Numbered from the stretch's first letter, positions 1 through 12,557 are shown. The stretch is 64,000 bases of DNA from Tragulus kanchil (GCA_022376925.1 JAIOJX010000032.1:116289979-116353978); one strand, 5' to 3'. A program made the numbers and translations. The notes: generated from the sequence alone by a model not told the origin.

Positions 1-84
1 AAATTAAGAATGAGGGGAAACTATTTCAGCACTTTCTTGTAAAAATCAGACAAATCTTACCATATGACCTAGAAAGCCCACTCA

Positions 85-465
85 TAGGTATTTACTCAAG
101 AAAAATAAAAAACTTACATTCACACAAAAACCTGTTTGAAAATGTTTATAGTGGCTTTATTCATAATCACCCCAAACTGGAAACAACCCAAATATCCTTC
201 AACTGGTGAACAGATAACTGTAGTACATCCACATAATGGAATACTGTTCAGAAATAACAAGGAATAAAATCCTAAAATAATATGCCAGAAACTAGGGATC
301 AAAGAAAGGTTGACTTCAAAGGGGAATGAGGGAATTTCTTCTGTAATCCATGCGGGTGGTTACATGGTTGTATTGATTTGTCGGAATTCATAGAACTATA
401 CACTATAAAGGGTGAATTTTATTATATGTAAATTATACCTCAATAAATCTGACTTTAAAACAAAG
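85..465 (+). repeat. L1 LINE 3' end fragment
   Basis: It contains hallmark old L1 3' sequence: a tttatagtggctttattcat type run near 148-168, aactggaaacaacccaaatat, a variant of the patterned tract ending in aatggaatactgttcag, and the terminal tgtaaattatacctcaataaa at about 426-446. Several stops and indels show it is long dead. Confidence 0.8.
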
Positions 466-844
466 AAACCTTTAGCAACTCAAATAAGAATAGAAAAGAA
501 AACAGAGTCAAATAATAATGAAAATAAAAGAGAGGGGTTAATTTTTGATATAAAGAAAATGCAAAAAGTATAATTTAAATATAATTTTATACTTAAAAAA
601 TAAAAATCTACCTGAAATTGCATGACTTTCTAGGTAAATATAAATGTACAAATTGACTTAAGAAGAGATATAAAACCTGAGTAGGTCAATAACCTAGTGG
701 AAATAGAAATGGTAGGCAAAGATATACCATTCCAAAGATCATCAGTTCCAAATAATTTATAGATTAGTTCTACCTTCAAGACAAAAACAATTTCCATATT
801 ATTTATATTAGTACACAGGAAATATGGAAAACTTATAACTTATT
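466..844. other. AT-rich sequence, no gene
   Basis: A-rich, probably continuing old L1 or unclassified intronic DNA. Nothing else is recognised. Confidence 0.4.
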
Positions 845-1085
845 CTGCTAGGTTAGTAGTTATCAAAGTGTGGTCTAGGGATCCTGAAGATCCCTGGAGC
901 CCTTTCTGGGAGCCCAGAAGGCAAAACTATTTTTATAACAATACTAAAATATTTCAATTTTCTTACCCTCATTCTCTTATACACATGTACGGTGGAGTTT
1001 TCTAGAGACTGAGGGAATGCTGTGTGGTGATATCACTGCTCTGACAATTAATAAAACACATGCTTATACATTCTTTCTTTTTGGG
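845..1085. repeat. Probable hAT-type DNA transposon fragment
   Basis: The sequence (caaagtgtggtctagggatcc near 865, then ccctggagcccttt, ggcaaaactatttttataa and a catgtacggtggagttttc run) resembles an old mammalian hAT nonautonomous element by recall. The family name is not certain. Confidence 0.45.
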
Positions 1086-1311
1086 AGCTGTGCCACATGG
1101 CATCCTGTATGAAAATAAATAAATAAATAAACAATAAAAGAGGCCAAAATTTTTAAAAAGTGATTTATTTTAATGTTCCTTCCTGATTTTAACAGGTGAG
1201 GAAGCAATCAAATGAAACAAAAATTTTAAAACTCTTAAGCAAGCCAGTAACAGCAGAAAGCTGCTTTAATTTGAGAAAGGGCATTTGTTATTCCCACAAA
1301 AGTCAGGAACA

Positions 1312-1612
1312 GGGGGCTCCCCTGGTGGTCCAGTGGGTAAGGACACCGCCTTGCAGTGCAAGGGGCACTGGTTCGATCCCTGGCCTGGCAAGATCCCACG
1401 TGGGGCGGAGCAGCTGGACCCATGTGTCCAATTACTGAGCCAGAGCTCTGGAGCGCATGTGCCCAGAGCCGGTGCTCTGTGACGAGAGAGGCCACCGCGA
1501 CGGGAGGCCCACACGGGCCAAAGAACCAAGATGGATGAAAATAGATAAGTGAAAGACCAATAGAAGTGGCCCGCCCGCCCCCCTCCGTCCCCATCTCCCC
1601 ACCTCCCCAAAA
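1312..1612 (+). repeat. CHR-type tRNA-derived SINE with target-site duplication
   Basis: It begins with the tRNA-like head (gctcccctggtggtccagtg) and the B-box-like ggttcgatccctgg, then the usual body with tctggagcgcatgtgccc and a pyrimidine-rich tail. The 12-bp direct repeat aagtcaggaaca flanks it at 1300-1311 and 1614-1625, a clean target-site duplication from L1-type integration. Confidence 0.85.
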
Positions 1613-1884
1613 CAAGTCAGGAACAAGATAAAGATACCTGTTCCACTTCTGTCATGGCAACTATGAAACATGGCACTAGAGGTCCTGGCTGGGGCAATAA
1701 GACACAAAAAAAGAAATGGGAGAATCACAAAGGTAGACTTAAAACCACAATTTACATGTGATTTAACTTTCAGCTTAGAAAGTCTAAGAATTAACTGTAA
1801 AAAATTCAAAACTAATATTAAATTTTAGTAAAAACTTGATAGAAAATCAACACAATAATCACTGCTTTTCCTATAAACCAAGTA

Positions 1885-2098
1885 TGCGTGTGTGCTAAGT
1901 TGCTTTAGTCATGTCCAACTCTTTGGTACCTTATGGACTGGGGCCAGCCAGGCTCCTCTGTCCATGGATTCTCCAGATAAGAATACTGGAGTGAGTTGCC
2001 ATGCCCTTCTCCAGGGATCTTCCTGACCCAGGGATCAAACCAGAGTCTCCTGCGCTGGTAGGCTGGTTCTTTACCAGTAAGCCACCTGGTAGCCATCC
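1885..2098 (-). repeat. Bov-tA/Bov-A SINE
   Basis: In reverse orientation it shows the family body (gtccaactcttt, ctcctctgtccatgg, gaatactggagtg, ggatcttcctgacccaggg) and ends with the inverted tRNA-like head (taagccacctgg). Confidence 0.9.
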
Positions 2099-2191
2099 CT
2101 AAACCAACTATAAGAAAATAGAAAAAGTTTAATGGAAAATACTTAAAATTGCAAGCAAATTGTAAAATATTTGTGACTAAACTCACCAGTG

Positions 2192-2245
2192 GTGTTTCCC
2201 AGGTGGTGCAGTGGTAAAGAATCTGCCTGCCAATACAGGAGGCAT
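2192..2245 (+). repeat. Bov-tA SINE head fragment
   Basis: Only the tRNA-like head is present (tttcccaggtggtgcagtgg, aagaatctgcctgcc), facing the next SINE in the opposite direction. Confidence 0.7.
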
Positions 2246-2371
2246 AAGAGACAGATGCAAAAATCCAGGGATCAGAATAAATCCAGAAGTAGACCCATGT
2301 ATGATTTGAAATTTCAAATCAGTTGGAAAAAGGTAGACTAATTGCGTCAAGACAATTAGAAATTTTCTTGA

Positions 2372-2587
2372 AAGTGAAAGTGTTAGCTGCTCAGGCGTGT
2401 CTGACTCTTTGCGATGCCATGGGCTGTAGCTCACCAGGCTCCTCTGTCCGTGGAATTCTCCAGGCAAGAATACTGGAGTGGATAGCTATTCCCTTCTCCA
2501 TGGGATCTTCCTGACCCTGGGATCGAATCCAGGGATTGAACCCAGGTCTTTTGCATTGCAAGCAGATTCTTAACTACCTAAGTCACC
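2372..2587 (-). repeat. Bov-tA SINE
   Basis: Full body in reverse orientation: agtgaaagtgttagctgctc at the start, ctcctctgtccgtgg, caagaatactggagtgg and gatcttcctgaccctgggat. The basewise phrase gggat-cgaatccaggg is partly repeated, a small internal duplication. Confidence 0.88.
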
Positions 2588-2879
2588 ATTTTCTTAGGGA
2601 AAAAACTAAAATTAAAACCCTAGCTCACACTAGCGACACAAATTAATTTTAATTGTATTAGGATCTAAGTTGGACAATAAAAGTCTAAAAGTATTGAGAA
2701 GAAAAGGATTACATGCATAAAATGTTCTAGGAACAAAATGAAAGCCCCAGAAGCCATAACAGTAAAGGCTGATGAATTTTACTACATATAGAAACCTTTT
2801 GTATTATGTAAGACAGTGTAAATAAGGACAAATGATAGGCTAAGATATATATGTATATATTTGTAACCTATAACAGAGA

Positions 2880-3410
2880 AAGAACTAATATCACGATGTA
2901 ATGTTGCAAGTTTTCAAATCAATAAGAAAAGGATACAATCTAACAGAGATTCTGGCAAATAACATAGAAAGGCAATTCACAGAAGAAATACAAATGATCA
3001 ATAAATACATTAAAGCACACTCCAAATCACTAGTAACCACAGAAATACAAGTCTATAAAATATAATTATTGCTTTTTTATTCATTAGATTTGAAAAAAAA
3101 AATTGACGGACTGACAGTATCCAGTGCTGGTGAGATGTGGGGGAATGAGCACTCCCGGTCACTGTTGGATGGCAGTCTTTTTGGAGGGTAGCTGAGGACA
3201 CACTAACAAAAATTTAAATTCTCACATCTTTTAACCCAAGCACTTCTACTACTTAGAAACTTACTTGCAGCAATGATTGCATATGTCCATAAAAACATAC
3301 GTGCAAAAAGTTTGCTGTAGCAGTGCGTGTAATAGTAAAAAAAAAAAAAACAAGAAGCAACTGAAAAGCTTCTAACAGGCAAATGACTAAACAATTCACA
3401 GCAGTTACAA
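2880..3410 (+). repeat. L1 LINE 3' region fragment
   Basis: Typical old L1 3' text: ttcacagaagaaatacaaatg, a ccagtgctggtgagatgtgg type run near 3120-3138 and cagcaatgattgcatatgtcc. It recurs in copy A2 at 3937-4466. Confidence 0.7.
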
Positions 3411-3412
3411 AA

Positions 3413-3626
3413 TGTGCTCAGTCTCTCAATCGTGTTCAACCCTTTGCAAACCCATGGACTGTAGCCCATCGGGCTCCTCTGTGCATGGGATTTTCCAGGC
3501 AAGAATACTGCAGTGGGTTGCCATGACCTCCTCTAGGGGATCTTCCCTACCCACGGGTTGAACCCTCATCTCCTGCAGCTCCTGCATTGCAGGCGGATTC
3601 TTTACCACTGAGCCACCTGGGGAGCC
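3413..3626 (-). repeat. Bov-tA SINE (copy in A1)
   Basis: Reverse-orientation body with gctcctctgtgcatggg, caagaatactgcagtgg and the tRNA-like end ttaccactgagccacctgg. Confidence 0.88.
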
Positions 3627-4468
3627 AAAGAAAAGGTCTGGAAGGGTACAAACTAATCTGTAGACAGTATTTACCTTTATGATGAGGAGCAGGATTAAAG
3701 AGTGGAGTAAAAGGGACTTTTACTATATAATCAGTATTCTGTAATTTATTATTACTTTTTTATTATTATTACTTTTTATAATGAGCAAGTACTTCTGTTT
3801 TACCTGTAAATTTCAAAATCAATCAAAAGAAAAAGGATACAAAATTTTACTAAAAACGTATTATGTAAGACAGTGTAAATAAGGACAAATGATAGGCTAA
3901 GATATATATGTATATATTTGTAACCTATAACAGAGAAAGAACTAATATCACGATGTAATGTTGCAAGTTTTCAAATCAATAAGAAAAGGATACAATCTAA
4001 CAGAGATTCTGGCAAATAACATAGAAAGGCAATTCACAGAAGAAATACAAATGATCAATAAATACATTAAAGCACACTCCAAATCACTAGTAACCACAGA
4101 AATACAAGTCTATAAAATATAATTATTGCTTTTTTATTCATTAGATTTGAAAAAAAAAATTGACGGACTGACAGTATCCAGTGCTGGTGAGATGTGGGGG
4201 AATGAGCACTCCGGTCACTGTTGGATGGCAGTCTTTTTGGAGGGTAGCTGAGGACACACTAACAAAAATTTAAATTCTCACATCTTTTAACCCAAGCACT
4301 TCTACTACTTAGAAACTTACTTGCAGCAATGATTGCATATGTCCATAAAAACATACGTGCAAAAAGTTTGCTGTAGCAGTGCGTGTAATAGTAAAAAAAA
4401 AAAAAACAAGAAGCAACTGAAAAGCTTCTAACAGGCAAATGACTAAACAATTCACAGCAGTTACAAAA

Positions 4469-4682
4469 TGTGCTCAGTCTCTCAATCGTGTTCAACCCTT
4501 TGCAAACCCATGGACTGTAGCCCATCGGGCTCCTCTGTGCATGGGATTTTCCAGGCAAGAATACTGCAGTGGGTTGCCATGACCTCCTCTAGGGGATCTT
4601 CCCTACCCACGGGTTGAACCCTCATCTCCTGCAGCTCCTGCATTGCAGGCGGATTCTTTACCACTGAGCCACCTGGGGAGCC
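4469..4682 (-). repeat. Bov-tA SINE (copy in A2)
   Basis: Same insertion as the SINE at 3413-3626, present again because of duplication A; it is not an independent insertion, since the flanks match too. Confidence 0.88.
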
Positions 4683-5303
4683 AAAGAAAAGGTCTGGAAG
4701 GGTACAAACTAATCTGTAGACAGTATTTACCTTTATGATGAGGAGCAGGATTAAAGAGTGGAGTAAAAGGGACTTTTACTATATAATCAGTATTCTGTAA
4801 TTTATTATTACTTTTTTATTATTATTACTTTTTATAATGAGCAAGTACTTCTGTTTTACCTGTAAATTTCAAAATCAATCAAAAGGAAAAGATAAAAAAA
4901 AAAACCTGCTGCAATATCTACAGGAAGAGATGATGCAGGCTTAAGTGAGAGCATTGGTTTTGAAAGGTGGACAATATATCTTTCAGGCTCTTCTGCACAC
5001 ACTTTGTGTATTTCCATTATATGGACCGTCTGAAGGCTGCAACCATGTATGTATCTGCCTCTACAAACACACACACACTGGTAAATATTCATCTTAGTGT
5101 CTTTGGTGCCTAGTAATGTGTTTGGCATTCAGGAGATGTTAAATATATGTTAAATGAGTCATAATCTGAAAGATAATAAAAAGGTGGACCATACAGCTTT
5201 TGGTAGTGAATTAGATGTGATGGGGTGAAGGAGAGGGCTGGAGTGGATAATGGTATAATTACCAAATAAGAAAAATAGGAAACATGAGGGAATTACGACA
5301 ATA

Positions 5304-5370
5304 GCTAACATTTAATTATTACTATGTATGTGCAGGCACCGTGTTAAATGCTTTGTATCCATTATCTCGA
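5304..5370 (-). repeat. MIR fragment split by a SINE
   Basis: Inverted MIR text (agctaacatttaattattac, gcaggcaccgtgttaaatgc) stops where the Bov-tA at 5371 begins and resumes after it (aattatctcattgaatcct at about 5570). Copied at 6402-6468. Confidence 0.65.
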
Positions 5371-5556
5371 GCTTGCCTGCTGGCTCAGTGGTAAAGAATC
5401 AGCCTGTCAATGCAGGAGACATGGATTCGGGGTCAGGAAGACCTTCTGGAGAAGGAAATGGCAACCCACTCCAGTATCTTGCCTGGGAAATTCCATGGAA
5501 GGAAGAGTTTGGTGGACTAGTCCATAGGGTCGCAAAAGGGTTGGCTTGGCAACTTT
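5371..5556 (+). repeat. Bov-tA SINE (copy in B1)
   Basis: Forward head (gcttgcctgctggctcagtgg), ctggagaaggaaatggcaac and ccactccagtatcttgcctgg, ending near the ggtcgcaaaaggg motif. Inserted within a MIR. Confidence 0.88.
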
Positions 5557-6468
5557 ACCTAAGAACAACAAATTATCTCATTGAATCCTAAGAAAAACCT
5601 TATGTTTCTCTCATGCAAGGAAAGAAGGGCTATGAGAGTTGCAATTCAAGCCAGTGCTACAGACTTCATGCTCACAGTATAGCTCTGAGGTTATACTGTC
5701 TCTCTAAAGAGGGAGAGTTAACAAAATCAGGTTGGATATGTTGTCTACAGTACTTTACCTTTACCACTGAGCCACCTGGGGAGCCAAAGAAAAGGTCTGG
5801 AAGGGTACAAACTAATCTGTAGACAGTATTTACCTTTATGATGAGGAGCAGGATTAAAGAGTGGAGTAAAAGGGACTTTTACTATATAATCAGTATTCTG
5901 TAATTTATTATTACTTTTTTATTATTATTACTTTTTATAATGAGCAAGTACTTCTGTTTTACCTGTAAATTTCAAAATCAATCAAAAGGAAAAGATAAAA
6001 AACCTGCTGCAATATCTACAGGAAGAGATGATGCAGGCTTAAGTGAGAGCATTGGTTTTGAAAGGTGGACAATATATCTTTCAGGCTCTTCTGCACACAC
6101 TTTGTGTATTTCCATTATATGGACCGTCTGAAGGCTGCAACCATGTATGTATCTGCCTCTACAAACACACACACACTGGTAAATATTCATCTTAGTGTCT
6201 TTGGTGCCTAGTAATGTGTTTGGCATTCAGGAGATGTTAAATATATGTTAAATGAGTCATAATCTGAAAGATAATAAAAAGGTGGACCATACAGCTTTTG
6301 GTAGTGAATTAGATGTGATGGGGTGAAGGAGAGGGCTGGAGTGGATAATGGTATAATTACCAAATAAGAAAAATAGGAAACATGAGGGAATTACGACAAT
6401 AGCTAACATTTAATTATTACTATGTATGTGCAGGCACCGTGTTAAATGCTTTGTATCCATTATCTCGA

Positions 6469-6654
6469 GCTTGCCTGCTGGCTCAGTGGTAAAGAATCAG
6501 CCTGTCAATGCAGGAGACATGGATTCGGGGTCAGGAAGACCTTCTGGAGAAGGAAATGGCAACCCACTCCAGTATCTTGCCTGGGAAATTCCATGGAAGG
6601 AAGAGTTTGGTGGACTAGTCCATAGGGTCGCAAAAGGGTTGGCTTGGCAACTTT
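6469..6654 (+). repeat. Bov-tA SINE (copy in B2)
   Basis: Same element as 5371-5556, repeated by duplication B. Confidence 0.87.
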
Positions 6655-7110
6655 ACCTAAGAACAACAAATTATCTCATTGAATCCTAAGAAAAACCTTA
6701 TGTTTCTCTCATGCAAGGAAAGAAGGGCTATGAGAGTTGCAATTCAAGCCAGTGCTACAGACTTCATGCTCACAGTATAGCTCTGAGGTTATACTGTCTC
6801 TCTAAAGAGGGAGAGTTAACAAAATCAGGTTGGATATGTTGTGACCGAGGTTACTGATGGGATTTTCATGAGATCAAGTGGCCCAGTGGGTTGTGGGATA
6901 TCACAAGTCTGAAGCTTCATCAAGACGTAAGGGCTAGAGATATGGATTGGAAGCTGTCTCCGAGAGTGGCATTGGGAAGGTCAGCATTGAACAATCTTTC
7001 AACAAATATTTAGTGAGCTCCCACATGAGCACCAGGCACATGTCGCATCACTTCAAACCCATTTGATTCACAGGAGGCTTATCATGTGAAAGGACTGGGA
7101 TCTTGTATTT

Positions 7111-7329
7111 GTGTGTGCTAAGTCACTTTAGTCATGTCTGACTCAGTGACCCCATGGACTGTAGCTCGTCAGGCTTCTCTGTCCATGGGATTCTCTAGGC
7201 AAGAATACTGGAGTGGGTTGCCATTTCCTACTCCAGGAGATCTTCCCAATCCAGGGTTTGAACCTGCATCTCTTACCTGTCCTGTATTGGCAGGCAGGTT
7301 CTTTACTGCTAGTGCCACCTGGGAAGCCC
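7111..7329 (-). repeat. Bov-tA SINE (copy in C1)
   Basis: Reverse body: gtgtgctaagtcactttagt, ttctctgtccatggg, gaatactggagtgggttgcc, tttgaacctgcatctc, ending gtgccacctgggaagccc. Confidence 0.9.
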
Positions 7330-8242
7330 TTTGGTATTTTTAGTTGTCGATTATTAGTTATTTTATGTCTAATAACCCCATTATACTATAAGTATCTTAA
7401 GATACTAAATTTCTTTGTATTCCCCATTGTAATAGGGCTCAAAACATGTCTGTTGGTTGAATGCTTGAGAAAACATTAGGAAATGAGCAGCCATTCACGA
7501 GGACTCGCCTGAGTCTCAGGAAACCAACTGTATACAGAGTCTACATCTCTAGTATGTGCTAAAACTCTATAAAAGCAGTCAAGTCTCAAACCAAATACAA
7601 GTCTTTTTCATCAATGTCATCAAGGTTAATTGTAGGCATCAGAAAGTGATCATTTGGAGCAGCAAGCTGGCTGCCAGAAGACCCATGCCAGGTGGTATTT
7701 CCCTTGGCAAATTTATCAAAGTCAAGAGTCTGGCCCTCGGCCTTGCTGGTCCAGGAACTCAATCCTGTCAGAGTTGAGAGAACCTTTATGCATGTTCATA
7801 AGGTCATAAGTCATAAAAACTGAAAAAAAGTTTTAAAAGAGTCTCCCTTGCATGGGGGGCTATGAGAGTTGCAATTCAAGCCAGTGCTACAGACTTCATG
7901 CTCACAGTATAGCTCTGAGGTTATACTGTCTCTCTAAAGAGGGAGAGTTAACAAAATCAGGTTGGATATGTTGTGACCGAGGTTACTGATGGGATTTTCA
8001 TGAGATCAAGTGGCCCAGTGGGTTGTGGGATATCACAAGTCTGAAGCTTCATCAAGACGTAAGGGCTAGAGATATGGATTGGAAGCTGTCTCCGAGAGTG
8101 GCATTGGGAAGGTCAGCATTGAACAATCTTTCAACAAATATTTAGTGAGCTCCCACATGAGCACCAGGCACATGTCGCATCACTTCAAACCCATTTGATT
8201 CACAGGAGGCTTATCATGTGAAAGGACTGGGATCTTGTATTT

Positions 8243-8462
8243 GTGTGTGCTAAGTCACTTTAGTCATGTCTGACTCAGTGACCCCATGGACTGTAGCTCG
8301 TCAGGCTTCTCTGTCCATGGGATTCTCTAGGCAAGAATACTGGAGTGGGTTGCCATTTCCTACTCCAGGAGATCTTCCCAATCCAGGGTTTGAACCTGCA
8401 TCTCTTACCTGTCCTGTATTGGCAGGCAGGTTCTTTACTGCTAGTGCCACCTGGGAAGCCCT
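8243..8462 (-). repeat. Bov-tA SINE (copy in C2)
   Basis: Same element as 7111-7329, repeated by duplication C. Confidence 0.88.
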
Positions 8463-9159
8463 TTGGTATTTTTAGTTGTCGATTATTAGTTATTTTTATG
8501 TCTAATAACCCCCATTATACTATAAGTATCTTAAGATACTAAATTTCTTTGTATTCCCCATTGTAATAGGGCTCAAAACATGTCTGTTGGTTGAATGCTT
8601 GAGAAAACATTAGGAAATGAGCAGCCATTCACGAGGACTCGCCTGAGTCTCAGGAAACCAACTGTATACAGAGTCTACATCTCTAGTATGTGCTAAAACT
8701 CTATAAAAGCAGTCAAGTCTCAAACCAAATACAAGTCTTTTTCATCAATGTCATCAAGGTTAATTGTAGGCATCAGAAAGTGATCATTTGGAGCAGCAAG
8801 CTGGCTGCCAGAAGACCCATGCCAGGTGGTATTTCCCTTGGCAAATTTATCAAAGTCAAGAGTCTGGCCCTCGGCCTTGCTGGTCCAGGAACTCAATCCT
8901 GTCAGAGTTGAGAGAACCTTTATGCATGTTCATAAGGTCATAAGTCATAAAAAACTGAAGATTAAAACTAGAGTACCTCTTCATTAATATATGACCAGAT
9001 ATTCGCCTCCACTATCATCTCCCTGTAGCTAAGCGGTGTGCAAAGCAAGAGTCCTAGGAGACCATGTGCCCAGAACCAGTACACAGGGAGTTAGTCACAG
9101 GTTGAGGAGGTTTGACAGCACCAGGCTCTGAGACTCTGCAGACACAGTATGAAGCAGGA

Positions 9160-9395
9160 ACAGAGCACAGACTTTGAAACCGGAGAAACCTGAACACACA
9201 CAGAGCCCTTTACTTCCTAGCAGAATGGCTGTGGGCGAGTCGTTCAATCTCTGCAACCTCCAGTTCTTTAAAGGTGAATGATGATAACCTACTGCATGGG
9301 CTTATTGTGAGGATTCAATGAGATAATGCATAAAATGCTAGGCCAGCTCCTGTCATGTGACAGGCATTCAATAAATGGTGGCTACATATCTGTCT
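9160..9395 (+). repeat. MIR SINE
   Basis: Forward MIR features in order: a tRNA-like 5' part, the core, gaggattcaatgagataatg at about 9311, and the tail caggcattcaataaatgg at about 9361. Confidence 0.8.
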
Positions 9396-9589
9396 CCACA
9401 TGTTAGGAGGTAAGAGCTCAAGTCAGCTTTGCAGAATATCCTTTGCTCTGGATAAAACAGAGCATGCAAGGCTAGAGGTGAAAGACCAGTAAGAAGGATG
9501 CTGCAGTAATCTGGAACACAGATACTAGTGGCTTAAAACAGGGATGGCACACAGAAATGAGGAGCAGATTTGAAAGATATTTAGGATGC

Positions 9590-9745
9590 AGGCACTATGT
9601 TGAGTGTTTTACATAATTATTTATAGTCCTGACAGCAATTTGCAGAGTAGTCCACTTTTTAGATGAAAGTCGGAGACATTAAGCAACTAGCTGAGGATCA
9701 CATGGCAGTGACTGAAGTGCAACCTGAATTATTATTGGTGCGATT
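9590..9745 (-). repeat. MIR SINE, degraded
   Basis: Inverted MIR text: gcaggcactatgttgagtg, ttttagatgaaagtcggag in place of the usual exon-like tract, and taagcaactagctgaggatc. Confidence 0.65.
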
Positions 9746-10700
9746 CCAAAATCTCTCTTCTTCATACAAATATACCTCTGTAGAGATCCTGGTTCTCAAC
9801 CAAGATGTCAACCATGAGGAATATAGTAATTTCTTACCACTGACAATTAAAGCATTGAAGTTCAGAGAGATGATTGTGTTTTTAGAAAATATAACTTGGA
9901 AGAGATCAAGGTCATCACTGTAATAATGCCACTTTTGCTCACTTCCATTATGATATGCTTTCTTGAGAATGGGGCGAGAAGCAGAGCTTGTGGATCAGAA
10001 GCTGTACATCATTGTGCATCTATGACAGAGCACCAGGCACGTGAACTTATCCACTGTTATCTTGAAAACAGTTTCAGAATGGTTAGTTCAAGGAACAGGC
10101 ACTCTTGTTGAGCATAGACAATCTTAGCTGGGCCATGTACACGGTTTCACTGTAACAGTGACAGCTCTTTAGACAGAAAACATAAATGCTAACCAAAGGT
10201 ACTAACCATAAGTACTAATCTCCTGGCACTGTATGCCTTAGATTTTCATCTTTCTAGTCACGCTCCCATGCAAGTGAGAATCCACTGCAGCAACTTAAAT
10301 TCTTTTAGATTAAGAACAGTATCACACAACAGATTTGAATTCCTTTACCATAAGAGCCAACAAGTTAGGCTTTTCCTACTCTTATAGTTAAAATTTTTAA
10401 GCTAGGTATAACACTTTACATTTATTCTTATAAAATTTTGTTTTGAATTAGTTTGAGCTTAAAATTTCATTTTCATGAGACAGATGTAAATCAGTCTCAT
10501 TTCTCTGCAAATTTAATACCCATTCTACTTAAAATATTGCTTTAAAGCAATGGTTGTTTTCAGAAGTTTTTGGAAGTTGTTATTTATTAGACAAAGGTCA
10601 CCACTTACCACCCAAGTGCCAGGCCCCTCAAGGAATATACAATCAAATCAGGAAAACAGACATATACTTATAATAATTATTGTAACATTAATAACAATTT
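9746..10700. other. Unique AT-rich intronic sequence
   Basis: No repeat, exon or regulatory motif could be supported here; short open frames lack family resemblance. Confidence 0.5.
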
Positions 10701-10704
10701 GTAC

Positions 10705-10960
10705 TATTTACTACCACCTGCTCTCTCCAGACACTGTGCCAGGCTCTGAGAATGAAAAGAGAAATAAGAAATTTTTCTACACTCAGGGGTTTCCCATGCT
10801 TCAGAGGGCTTATGTACAATAAATCTGATGGGGAGACAGGTATACAGACTAAACATAGAATAAACAGATGTCCTACTAGAAAGAACAATACTGTGCTGAG
10901 AAGGGCAAGACATGGAGACATTAGTGAGAGATGAGAAGGTGAGATGGAGAGGTTTCATAA
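10705..10960. repeat. Possible L2 or other ancient mammalian repeat
   Basis: The run cactgtgccaggctctgag (about 10731), followed by gaggg-cttatgtac and ggggagacaggtatacagac, matches the general pattern of an ancient L2-type element. Family assignment is tentative. Confidence 0.4.
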
Positions 10961-11410
10961 AGGTTTCAAGGCAGGAGCCCACCGTGCCCCTCTTTGCTTA
11001 GCAAAGTAATTAAGCTACTTTTTTCTGCTTCATCTACCCTCTCTGAAAAAAAGATGAGTATTTTCCAAATTAAGGGCAAAAGGAAGAAAAAGGATAACTG
11101 GCAAAAACAGGTGTAAAACAATTTTATGTGTTTAAGAAATTGCAAGCAGTTCAGTAGAGATGGAGGTTACAGGAAAAAGGGGAGGGAGTGGGTGTTGAGA
11201 GGCTCCTGTAAGAGCTGAGACTTGTTGGGCGGATGATGGAGGGCCTTCCAAGCCGTGTTACCTGTGAGGCTATGTGGGTCACCTAAGAGTTCCAGGCATG
11301 GGAGTTACAAGGATAGGGCTTGTCTTAGAAACAGGCCTCTGGTAGCTATGAAGAGGGTGGAGTTAGAGATAAGAAGAGCAGCTAGAATATACAGAATGTA
11401 TTTGTAGGTT
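10961..11410. other. Unique intronic sequence
   Basis: Purine-rich near 11150-11220 and otherwise featureless; nothing recognised. Confidence 0.45.
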
Positions 11411-11411
11411 G

Positions 11412-11622
11412 GGAGTTCCCCAGTGGTCCAGCGGTTAGAATGTGTACATATACACATTTGTAGGAGATACTCATATGAAGAGAAAGTCTATGAGAAGAAA
11501 TCTGGAAAAAGCAATGGCAACCCACCCCAGTATTCTTGTCTATCTAGATGGATACATGTCACATGGACAGTGGAGTCTGCCTACAGTCCACAGGGTCTCA
11601 AAGAGTTAGACACAACGGAAGT
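11412..11622 (+). repeat. Bov-tA SINE, rearranged
   Basis: A head like ttccccagtggtccagcgg is followed, after unrelated bases, by the body aagcaatggcaacccacccc and the end tctcaaagagttagacacaa. The middle of the head is replaced. Confidence 0.7.
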
Positions 11623-11654
11623 GATGGAGAACAAACGCAAAGGAAGAAATCAGG

Positions 11655-12345
11655 TTAGACAAAACCCAACAGAAAAATGAGCAAATATCTGAATAAGTAT
11701 GTCACACAAAAAAGAAAACTCAATGGCTAATAAACATATGAAAAGGTATTCTACCCAGTAACCAGGGAAATGTAAATACGAACCACACTGAAAAATCATT
11801 ATATATCTACAAGGCCAGTGTAAATGAAAAGGTCTCACAATACCAAGCCTTGCTAACAGCTTGGATCAACAAAACTTTTTATGTACATGCTGGTAGTAGA
11901 GTAAACGGCAGAACCTCCATGGAAAACAGTTTGATGTAAGCTAATAAAGTTGAAGAAGGTCTTATCTCAGGACCCAGCAATTCTACTTCCAGATTTCTAC
12001 CCTAATGAGTCTTGTGCCCTGTACACCAGGGCACTTACAAAAAGTATTTATAGTAGCATTTTTCATAAGAAGCAAAACTGGAAATAACCTAAGTGCGTAT
12101 CATCATTAGAACGGATACATGAATCAGGGTAGATTCACACAATGGACGATAGCATAGCAATAACAATGAATGAACTCTAGCTACATGCAATGATATGAAT
12201 GCATCCTAAATTCCTATTGATGAACAGAAGAAACAAGACCAACAGTATGAAAACATGATTTTACCTCTAAAACACTAGGGATACAGATATAGGTAATAAA
12301 ATTATAAAGAAAAGCTGGAAAGTAATCATTATAAAAGTTAAGGAA
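11655..12345 (+). repeat. L1 LINE 3' region fragment
   Basis: Old L1 text: aaaaatgagcaaatatctgaa, aggacccagcaattctactt (about 11969), ttatagtagcatttttcata and ggataca-tgaatcag. It resumes after a SINE (12348-12557) at about 12575-12770, where typical L1 3' UTR follows. The part from 12010 is repeated in D2. Confidence 0.75.
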
Positions 12346-12347
12346 AG

Positions 12348-12557
12348 GACTTCCCTAGTGGTCCAGTGGCTAAGACTCCAAACTCCCAACAAAGAGGGCC
12401 TGGGTTCAATCCCTGGTCAGGAAACTGGATCTCATGTGCTGCAACTAAGAGTTTGCATGGTGCAACTAAGACCCTTCATGCCATAACAAAGATTGAAGAC
12501 CCCGAGTGCCACATCTAAGACCTGGCACAGCTATATAAATAAATAAATACATAAACT
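12348..12557 (+). repeat. CHR-type SINE (copy in D1)
   Basis: Head ggacttccctagtggtccag, B-box-like gggttcaatccctgg, and the tail ataaataaataaata. It interrupts an L1. Confidence 0.83.

Larger units (their letters stand above)
2801..4886. repeat. Direct duplication A (period about 1057 bp)
   Basis: Copy 1 is 2801-3829 and copy 2 is 3858-4886, with 28 bp of A-rich filler between. They match base for base apart from a C-run length change near 3153 against 4209. Both copies carry L1 3' sequence and one Bov-tA SINE. The last 230 bp of copy 2 is also the head of duplication B. Confidence 0.93.
4656..6842. repeat. Direct duplication B (period about 1098-1103 bp)
   Basis: Copy 1 is 4656-5744 and copy 2 is 5759-6842, with filler ctacagtactttac. 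The main difference is an A-run of 11 at 4894-4904 against 6 in copy 2. Because copy 1 starts inside A2, the stretch ending ...aatcaatcaaaag occurs three times (3600-3829, 4656-4886, 5759-5988). Confidence 0.93.
6725..8959. repeat. Direct duplication C (period about 1133 bp)
   Basis: Copy 1 is 6725-7824 and copy 2 is 7858-8959, separated by 33 bp of filler. T-run and C-run lengths differ in the ttattttatgtctaataacc region (7350s against 8490s). The first 118 bp are also the tail of B1, giving three copies (5627-5744, 6725-6842, 7858-7976). Confidence 0.93.
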